The notes below the pieces were generated by a model. It did no database searches and had not been told where the DNA came from. It saw nothing but the letters and a program-made list of their open reading frames with translations. Source: AG41 sp965653495 (GTDB lineage: Bacteria; Gemmatimonadota; Gemmatimonadetes; Gemmatimonadales; GWC2-71-9). From it: DNA of 13,208 bases. The DNA lies in NCBI GenBank assembly GCA_965653495.1, contig CBFHAJ010000106.1, forward strand, positions 1 to 13,208. The letters are read 5' to 3'. Positions 7,293 to 13,208 of this stretch are shown one piece after another. Every line of letters begins with the position of its first letter. Positions within the stretch are counted from its first letter, which is position 1. A program made the position numbers and the translations under genes.

Positions 7293-7963
7293 TGGCCCAG
7301 ATGCTGAGCCAGCTGGTGGAGGTGTTCCACCTGCAGCTGCTGCTGCAGCTGGGCCTCGCGACTCTGTGTGGCGGGTGGATCGGCCTCGAGCGCGAGTTAT
7401 CCGGCAAACCCGCCGGCCTGAGGACGAACATTCTCATCTGCGTCGGTGCCACGCTGTTCACCTCGCTCTCCGTCGCGCTCTCGCTGGGCCGCGGCGACCC
7501 GGCGCGCATCGCCGCGCAGATCCTTCCGGGTGTGGGTTTCATCGGTGCGGGAACGATTTTGCACACTCGTGGCTCGGTGAGCGGGCTCACGAGCGCCGCG
7601 ACGATCTGGGTGGTGTCGGCCATCGGGATGGCCCTGGGAGGCGGTCACTACGTGGAGGCGCTCGGCGCCACGCTGCTGGTGATGCTCGTGCTGTGGGGGT
7701 TGGGGCGTCTGGAGGGCTTCGTCGGACGACGCGCCACGCAGACGGCGCTCGTCATCCACGCTCGCCCCGACCCGACGGCGCTCGACGACCTGGAGGCTCT
7801 CGTGCGTCGCGCGGGGCTCGACATCGACCGCTGGAGCTCGCGCCGAGAGAACGTCGACCTCGTCATCGAATGCGACTTGCGCGGCCCCAAGCGCTTGCAC
7901 GACGAAGTCATGCTCGGCCTGCTGCATCATCCCCTCGTGCGGGCCATCTCGACCGGGGAGTGA
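7292..7963 (+). CDS. MgtC/SapB family membrane protein
   Basis: Predicted inner-membrane protein of 223 residues. About five hydrophobic segments lie near 15-30, 45-64, 74-90, 100-116 and 120-138, followed by a soluble tail of about 80 residues resembling the ACT-like tail found in some MgtC proteins. Family signatures are clear: GLERELSGKPAGLRT (31-45), RIAAQILPGVGFIGAGTIL (72-90) and GLTSAATIWVVSAIG (98-112). MgtC proteins are linked to survival in low magnesium and to modulation of the F-type ATP synthase in Salmonella. Many environmental homologues have no proven role, so function here is known only to family level. It is translationally coupled to trpS (TGATG) and overlaps the next gene as GTGA. 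No magnesium-sensing leader is possible in this arrangement. Confidence 0.9.
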   Translation: MAQMLSQLVEVFHLQLLLQLGLATLCGGWIGLERELSGKPAGLRTNILICVGATLFTSLSVALSLGRGDPARIAAQILPGVGFIGAGTILHTRGSVSGLTSAATIWVVSAIGMALGGGHYVEALGATLLVMLVLWGLGRLEGFVGRRATQTALVIHARPDPTALDDLEALVRRAGLDIDRWSSRRENVDLVIECDLRGPKRLHDEVMLGLLHHPLVRAISTGE

Positions 7964-8988
7964 CCCGCCGCCTCGTTGTCGATCTGGCTTCGCCGCGCGC
8001 CGCCTGGCGAATTCCCCCCTACGCGGTGCACCGGATTCGCGCAGCCCTGGGAGCGGAGTGGGAGGTGGTCGAAGTCGGGGCACCGGCCGCCTCCGACGGT
8101 GACGGCGGCTCCGGCACGCCCGAGGCCGCGGCGGCGGCGCGCGGCGCCGAGATCTATCTGGGGTACGGCGTCCCCGTCGGCGTGGTGGCGGCGGGCCGGG
8201 GCACGCTCAAATGGGCGCACAGCGGTACCGCGGGCATCGGGGCGAGCCTGCCCCACCTGGCCGGAACCGGTGTGGTGCTCACCAACTCGGCGGCAGTCCA
8301 CGCGGAGCCCATCGCCGATTGGGTCATGGCGGCCATCGGGTACTTCGCTCGCGGCCTGGACCGGATGCGCGAGTTTCAGAACGATGGCCGCTGGGCGCGA
8401 GCCGAGTTTGCGGACCTGCACATTCCCGTGCGTGAATTCGCAGAGATCCGGCTGGGCGTGTTCGGTCTGGGCGGGATCGGCAGCGCCATCGCGCGGCGCG
8501 GCCTGGCCCTGGGGATGAGTGTGGCCGGCGTGCGCCGCCGGCCGGAGCGGGGCGGGCCCGCCGGCGTGCGCTGGGTCGCGGGGCCTCGCGACCTGCCGCG
8601 GCTCGCCGCCGAGAGCGAGTGCCTCGTCATTGCCGCACCCCATACGGCGGAGACCACAGGTGCCGTCACCCGAGCGGTGCTCGAGCGGCTGCCGGCGGAT
8701 GCGATCGTGGTCAACGTCTCGCGCGGGAGCCTGTTGGACGAAACGGCGCTGCTCGAGCTCCTCGACGGTGCTCGTCTGCGGGGCGCGGCGCTCGATGTGT
8801 TCGCGACCGAGCCGCTCCCCGCAGCGCATGCCTTCTGGCGGCACCCGCGTGTGCTCGTGAGCCCGCATGTGGCCGCGGTCACCGGGCGCTTCTGGGACCG
8901 AGAGACGGGGCTGATTGTGGACAACATCGGTCGCTATCTTGCAGGGTCCCCGCTGACGAACACCGTCGACACCGAGGCCGGATACTAG
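7960..8988 (+). CDS. D-2-hydroxyacid dehydrogenase (NAD(P)-dependent)
   Basis: Cytoplasmic oxidoreductase that interconverts a 2-keto acid and a D-2-hydroxy acid. Of 342 residues, the middle holds a Rossmann fold with GLGGIG at 169-174. The catalytic triad is complete: Arg255 in NVSRGSLLD, Glu284 in DVFATEPLP, and His303 in SPHVAAVTG. The residues after the second strand are RRR (192-194) rather than an acidic residue, which suggests NADPH preference. The substrate cannot be told: glyoxylate/hydroxypyruvate reductase, phosphoglycerate dehydrogenase-like and other activities share these motifs. A Gly/Ser-rich loop lies at 41-54. The GTG start at 7960 overlaps the previous stop (GTGA) and gives a normal first strand (RRLVVDLASP). 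The only purine-rich signal touches the start codon, so coupling is likely. The stop shares one base with the next gene (TAGTG). Confidence 0.9.
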   Translation: MTRRLVVDLASPRAAWRIPPYAVHRIRAALGAEWEVVEVGAPAASDGDGGSGTPEAAAAARGAEIYLGYGVPVGVVAAGRGTLKWAHSGTAGIGASLPHLAGTGVVLTNSAAVHAEPIADWVMAAIGYFARGLDRMREFQNDGRWARAEFADLHIPVREFAEIRLGVFGLGGIGSAIARRGLALGMSVAGVRRRPERGGPAGVRWVAGPRDLPRLAAESECLVIAAPHTAETTGAVTRAVLERLPADAIVVNVSRGSLLDETALLELLDGARLRGAALDVFATEPLPAAHAFWRHPRVLVSPHVAAVTGRFWDRETGLIVDNIGRYLAGSPLTNTVDTEAGY

Positions 8989-10142
8989 TGGAGGAGAAAG
9001 GGAAGGGCGGCCGGGCGAGCGGCGCAGCGCCGCAGCGCGGCATCGAGCAGATCATCAAAGCGGCGATCGACCGTGGCGCGTCCGACCTCCATATCAAGGC
9101 CGGCGACGTGTTCCGCGCTCGCATCGACGGCAAGCTCGTGCCGCTCACCAAGCAGCGCCTCACGCCCGACCAGACGCGGGCCATCGCCCAGCACCTGGTC
9201 GCCAACGACGAAGACCGCGCCCGGCTCGACAAGCTGCGGGACTACGACTGCTCGTGGGGAATGCCTGGCGTCGGGCGGTTTCGGGTGAACATCCTGCGGC
9301 AACGCTCGTCGTTCATGATCGTGATGCGGGTGATCCCCTTCGACGTCCCGACCTTCGAGAGCCTCAAGCTGCCGGGGGTCCTGCAGACCATCGCGGCGGC
9401 GGACCGCGGGTTGATTCTCGTGACCGGCGTGACCGCGTCGGGCAAGAGCTCGACCATGGCCGCGATCGTCAACCACATCAATCAGACTGAGCACAAGCAC
9501 GTGGTGACGCTCGAAAACCCCATCGAGTTCCTGCACCGCGACCTCAATTCGTCGGTGACGCAGCGGGAGATCGGCGTCGACACCGACGACTTCGGCGCCG
9601 GCTTGCGGGCCGCCCTGCGGCAAGACCCCGACGTCGTGCTGATCGGCGAACTGGCCGACCATGAAACGCTCGACACGGCCATGAAAGCCGCCGAGACCGG
9701 GCATGTGGTGATCGCGACGCTGCACACGCCCGATGCGCTCACGACCATCACTCGCATCGTGGCGATGTTCCCGCCCGAGCAGCAGGAGGTCGCGCGGCTG
9801 CGGCTGAGCGAGGCGCTCCAGGCCGTGATCGCGCAGCGCCTGCTGCCGCGCGCCGACGGCCACGGGCGGGTGGCGGCCGTCGAGATCCTGATTTGCACTG
9901 GGACCGTGCGCGACCTCATCAGGGACCCCAGTCGCACGCCCGAGCTGCCTGACTACATGCGCGAAGCCCGTGACCAGTACGGGATGCAGACCTTCGATCA
10001 GCATCTGGTTGAGCTGTTCACCGACGACGTCGTGACCTACGAGACGGCCCTGGGGGCGGCCACCAACCAGATGGAAGTCGAGCAGTTGATGCGAGCGCAC
10101 GGCCGTTTGCGCGCTCCTGCGGAGGCGACTCCCCGCAAGTGA
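8988..10142 (+). CDS. PilT-like secretion/retraction ATPase with divergent motor motifs
   Basis: GspE/PilT-family hexameric ATPase of 384 residues. The N-terminal domain has SDLHIKAGDVFRARIDGKL (32-50). The ATPase domain has Walker A GVTASGKSS at 147-155, the Asp-box region TLENPIEFLH at 174-183, RQDPDVVLIGELAD with Walker B Glu221, and the His box TGHVVIATLHT at 237-247. The C-terminal domain has QAVIAQRLLP and YGMQTFDQHL. This layout is that of type IV pilus retraction ATPases. However, several near-invariant PilT residues differ: the TGSGKST core is TASGKSS, IEDP is LENP, and GEMRD is GELAD. Either a PilU-like accessory role or another pilus/secretion function is possible. No pilus genes are in the window. 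Start is GTG 8988 (TAGTG overlap); the stop overlaps the aldolase start (GTGA). Confidence 0.88.
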   Translation: MEEKGKGGRASGAAPQRGIEQIIKAAIDRGASDLHIKAGDVFRARIDGKLVPLTKQRLTPDQTRAIAQHLVANDEDRARLDKLRDYDCSWGMPGVGRFRVNILRQRSSFMIVMRVIPFDVPTFESLKLPGVLQTIAAADRGLILVTGVTASGKSSTMAAIVNHINQTEHKHVVTLENPIEFLHRDLNSSVTQREIGVDTDDFGAGLRAALRQDPDVVLIGELADHETLDTAMKAAETGHVVIATLHTPDALTTITRIVAMFPPEQQEVARLRLSEALQAVIAQRLLPRADGHGRVAAVEILICTGTVRDLIRDPSRTPELPDYMREARDQYGMQTFDQHLVELFTDDVVTYETALGAATNQMEVEQLMRAHGRLRAPAEATPRK

Positions 10143-11047
10143 GCGCCCGGCGCCTGGGGAGGGGGGGGGTCCTCGCCCCCATCACGACGCCCTTCGCGGG
10201 CGCCACGGGCGACGTCGCCGCTGAGAAGCTGTGCGCCAACGTGCGCTGGCTGCTCGCCGCGGGGCTCGACGGCGTGGTCGTCGCTGGCTCCACCGGGGAG
10301 TCGGCCCTGCTCGACGCGGATGAGCAGCGCCGCATGGTGGCGTGGGCGCGGGAGGCCGTGCCCGCCGGGCGCTGGCTGGTCGCGGGGACGGGAGGCGAGT
10401 CCACCCGGCAGGCAGTGGCGCTCACCCGGGCGGCGGCGGAGGCGGGTGCCGACGCCGTGCTGGTCCGCCCGCCGAGTTACTATTTCGCGAGCATCTCCCC
10501 GCCGAGTCTCGTCGAGTACTATCGCGCGGTGGCTGAGCAGAGCCCCGTCCCGGTGCTCGTCTATAACATCCCCAAGTACACTCACCTGTCCATCGGGGCC
10601 GCGCTGCTGGAGCAGCTCGCCGCGCATCCCAACATCGTGGGCGTCAAGGACTCCTCGGGGGACCCCGGCAACCTCGCGGCGTACCGCAAGGCCGTGCCGG
10701 CGTGGTCGGTGCTCGTCGGCTCGGGCTCGCTGCTGTTTCCGGCACTCGAGCTGGGGTGTGACGGTGGGATCCTCGCGGTATCGTGCTTCGCAGCTCGGCT
10801 CTGCGCCGCCATTTTCGCCGCGTTCCGGAGCGGCGACCGCGACCGGGCGCGGACAATCCAGGAGCGCCTCACGCCGCTCGACAAGGAGATCGTCGGGAAG
10901 CTGGGGCCCGCCGGCGTCAAGGCCGCGATGGACGCGGTGGGCAACGGGTTGTACGGCGGGCCGGTGCGGGCGCCGCTCACGCCGGTCGCCGCGACCGATC
11001 GGCAGCGCATCACGGCGCTCGTTGACGCCGCCGGTCCGCTGGTCTAG
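10139..11047 (+). CDS. DapA-superfamily aldolase, probably 4-hydroxy-2-oxoglutarate aldolase-like
   Basis: Class I (Schiff-base) aldolase with a TIM barrel of 302 residues. The motifs APITTPF (13-19), AGSTGES (49-55), catalytic Tyr142 (LVYNIP) and the Schiff-base Lys170 (GVKDSSGD) are all present. The arginine that binds aspartate semialdehyde in true dihydrodipicolinate synthase follows the YN.P motif; here the sequence is YNIPKYTH, without arginine. The spacing and wording of GSTGES, VKDSSGD, LVGSGS and the C-terminal YGGPVRAPL resemble 4-hydroxy-2-oxoglutarate aldolase, which cleaves to pyruvate plus glyoxylate. I therefore prefer that reading over DapA, with moderate certainty. The GTG start at 10139 overlaps the preceding stop (GTGA), and a GGAGG lies 13 bases upstream. 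A run of nine G lies within codons 8-11. The TAG stop is part of a candidate purA promoter. Confidence 0.85.
   Translation: MSARRLGRGGVLAPITTPFAGATGDVAAEKLCANVRWLLAAGLDGVVVAGSTGESALLDADEQRRMVAWAREAVPAGRWLVAGTGGESTRQAVALTRAAAEAGADAVLVRPPSYYFASISPPSLVEYYRAVAEQSPVPVLVYNIPKYTHLSIGAALLEQLAAHPNIVGVKDSSGDPGNLAAYRKAVPAWSVLVGSGSLLFPALELGCDGGILAVSCFAARLCAAIFAAFRSGDRDRARTIQERLTPLDKEIVGKLGPAGVKAAMDAVGNGLYGGPVRAPLTPVAATDRQRITALVDAAGPLV
10161..10169 (+). repeat. Run of nine G in the aldolase gene
   Basis: Nine consecutive G follow GGGGA, spanning codons 8-11 of the aldolase gene. One base gained or lost would frameshift the gene right after its start. It may be a slippage-prone tract or a place for sequencing error; the frame as given is intact. 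Confidence 0.8.
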
Positions 11048-11050
11048 CTT
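11022..11050 (+). promoter_or_regulatory. Candidate sigma-70-type promoter for purA
   Basis: TTGACG (11022-11027, five of six to the -35 consensus), exactly 17 bases, then TAGCTT (11045-11050, TAnnnT type). It lies in the last codons of the aldolase gene, and the gene's TAG stop forms the first half of the -10. Transcription would start near 11057, upstream of the terminator at 11069-11093. Confidence 0.5.
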
Positions 11051-11068
11051 CCCTCAGAGGATGCTATG

Positions 11069-11093
11069 ACGCCCCGCGAGCCGGGGCGTTTTT
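11069..11093 (+). terminator. Intrinsic terminator between the aldolase gene and purA
   Basis: An 8-bp perfect stem (ACGCCCCG paired with CGGGGCGT) with a 5-base loop (CGAGC) runs directly into TTTTT (11089-11093). It starts 21 bases after the aldolase stop and would end the trpS operon transcript. It also lies between the candidate purA promoter and the purA ribosome binding site, so it may attenuate purA. Confidence 0.85.
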
Positions 11094-11096
11094 ACT

Positions 11097-11102
11097 GAGG
11101 AG
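11097..11102 (+). promoter_or_regulatory. purA ribosome binding site, close spacing
   Basis: GAGGAG ends only 2 bases before the ATG at 11105, closer than the usual 5-9. If only GAGG pairs, the spacing is 4. It follows the terminator T-run by 3 bases. Confidence 0.55.
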
Positions 11103-11104
11103 CC

Positions 11105-12385
<1,281 letters not shown>

Positions 12386-12398
12386 CACTGTCTCGTTG

Positions 12399-13208
12399 AT
12401 GTTAGATCTCGTCGTGATCGGCGCGGGGCCTTGCGGGCTCGCGGTGGGGGTGGAAGCCAAGCGCGCCCACCTCACCTGCTCACTGTTCGACAAGGGTCCC
12501 GTGGTCTCGAGCCTGATGCACTATCCCCTCTACGGGACGTTCTTCTCGACGCCCGATAAGCTCGAGATCGGCGTCCCGTTTGTGACTGCGGGCGACAAGC
12601 CGACGCGCCGCGAGGCGCTCGCTTACTATCGGCGCGTGGCCGAGCACTTCGAGCTGGACGTCCGGCAGTACCACACCGTGGAGCGAGTGGCCAAGATCGC
12701 CGATGGTTTCGAGCTGATGGCGCGCCATCCCGGAGCGGATGGGCCGGAGACCATTCGCACCCGCGACGTGGTGTATGCCACGGGATACTTCGAAACGCCC
12801 AACCCGCTGGGGGTCCCCGGCGAGGACTTACCGCACGTCTCGCATTTCTTCGTCGAGCCGCACCCGTATTGGCAACAGCGCGTGGTGATCGTGGGCGGAG
12901 GGAACAGCGCCGTCGAGGCCGCGCTCGACCTCGCTCGTGTCAACGCGCGGGTAACGCTCGTGCATTTCCTCGGCGACTTCGACCGCGGGGGGAAACCGTG
13001 GGTGCTGCCCGACATCACCAACCGGGTGAAAGACGGACGCGTGGCGGTGCGGTGGTGCAGCCGGGTAGCGGAGATCACCAGGTCGCACGTGGTCGTGCGG
13101 CGCGACCCGGACGGCGAGACGACCGCGGTGCCGGCCGATTTCGTCCTGGCACTCACCGGCTACCGGGCCGACCTCACGTTGCTGCGCTCGATCGGCGTCC
13201 AGGTCGAC
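12399..13208 (+). CDS. ypdA: YpdA-type bacillithiol disulfide reductase, 3' end cut by window edge
   Basis: FAD- and NADPH-dependent flavoprotein that reduces oxidised bacillithiol. The 270 visible residues begin with the FAD-binding motif VVIGAGPCGL. Its Cys12 corresponds to the active cysteine in the GGGPCG motif of the Staphylococcus aureus enzyme. LMHYPLYGTFFSTPDKLEIG (39-58), VYATGY at 125-130, the NADPH motif VVIVGGGNSAVEAALDLA (162-179), KPWVLPDI at 199-206 and LTGYRAD at 252-258 all match YpdA. Full-length YpdA has about 325 residues, so roughly 55 lie beyond the window. It is not an ordinary thioredoxin reductase: there is no CxxC motif. The ATG at 12399 lies 13 bases after purA, with no clear ribosome binding site. 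Its presence implies that the organism makes bacillithiol or a related thiol. Confidence 0.9.
   Translation, partial: MLDLVVIGAGPCGLAVGVEAKRAHLTCSLFDKGPVVSSLMHYPLYGTFFSTPDKLEIGVPFVTAGDKPTRREALAYYRRVAEHFELDVRQYHTVERVAKIADGFELMARHPGADGPETIRTRDVVYATGYFETPNPLGVPGEDLPHVSHFFVEPHPYWQQRVVIVGGGNSAVEAALDLARVNARVTLVHFLGDFDRGGKPWVLPDITNRVKDGRVAVRWCSRVAEITRSHVVVRRDPDGETTAVPADFVLALTGYRADLTLLRSIGVQVD

Noticed and set aside
7397..8083. 228-codon minus-strand frame, and similar minus-strand frames across 7927-10627
   Set aside because: They are shadows of the plus-strand genes with Arg/His/Pro-rich compositions and no family motifs.
8935..8940. TATCTT as a -10 for the PilT-like gene
   Set aside because: The nearest TTG-type -35 (TTGTGG at 8915) is only 14 bases away, and the tight overlap favours read-through from upstream.

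Overview
This is a GC-rich, gene-dense stretch of bacterial chromosome. It has twelve recognisable protein genes plus one cut by each edge of the window, and no non-coding gap longer than 57 bases. No RNA genes, insertion sequences, CRISPR arrays or phage genes are visible. The content is housekeeping. The end of the spc ribosomal operon plus a YpdA-type bacillithiol disulfide reductase rules out archaea and points to a high-GC bacterium of a bacillithiol-using or related lineage. Gemmatimonadota is my best guess, but it is an inference from gene style and not something the sequence proves.

Region 1 (2-4037, + strand) is the distal part of the spc operon: rpsE (cut by the left edge), rpmD, rplO, secY, adk and map. 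These genes supply ribosomal proteins S5, L30 and L15, the SecY translocon channel, adenylate kinase and methionine aminopeptidase. Junctions overlap or are 2-3 bases apart. L30 and L15 both carry extra basic N-terminal segments.

Region 2 (4021-6260, - strand) is a two-gene operon. An inositol-monophosphatase family gene (suhB-like) comes first, followed with an ATGA overlap by a bifunctional formimidoyltransferase-cyclodeaminase (ftcD). ftcD and map converge and overlap by 17 bases.

Region 3 (6262-11047, + strand) is a tightly packed run: trpS, an MgtC/SapB-family membrane protein, a D-2-hydroxyacid dehydrogenase, a divergent PilT-like ATPase and a DapA-superfamily aldolase. The aldolase looks more like 4-hydroxy-2-oxoglutarate aldolase than DapA. 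All four internal junctions overlap by 1-4 bases. A possible promoter sits directly before trpS and could give a leaderless mRNA. The run ends before an intrinsic terminator at 11069-11093.

Region 4 (11105-13208, + strand) holds purA (adenylosuccinate synthetase) and, 13 bases later, ypdA/bdr, which is cut by the right edge. A good promoter match (TTGACG-N17-TAGCTT) at the end of the aldolase gene lies upstream of the terminator. The hairpin may therefore act as an attenuator in the purA leader.

I did not find a new multi-gene system. The points most worth a second look are the purA leader arrangement, the unusual motor motifs of the PilT-like ATPase, the likely non-DapA aldolase and the fully overlapping mixed-function operon.
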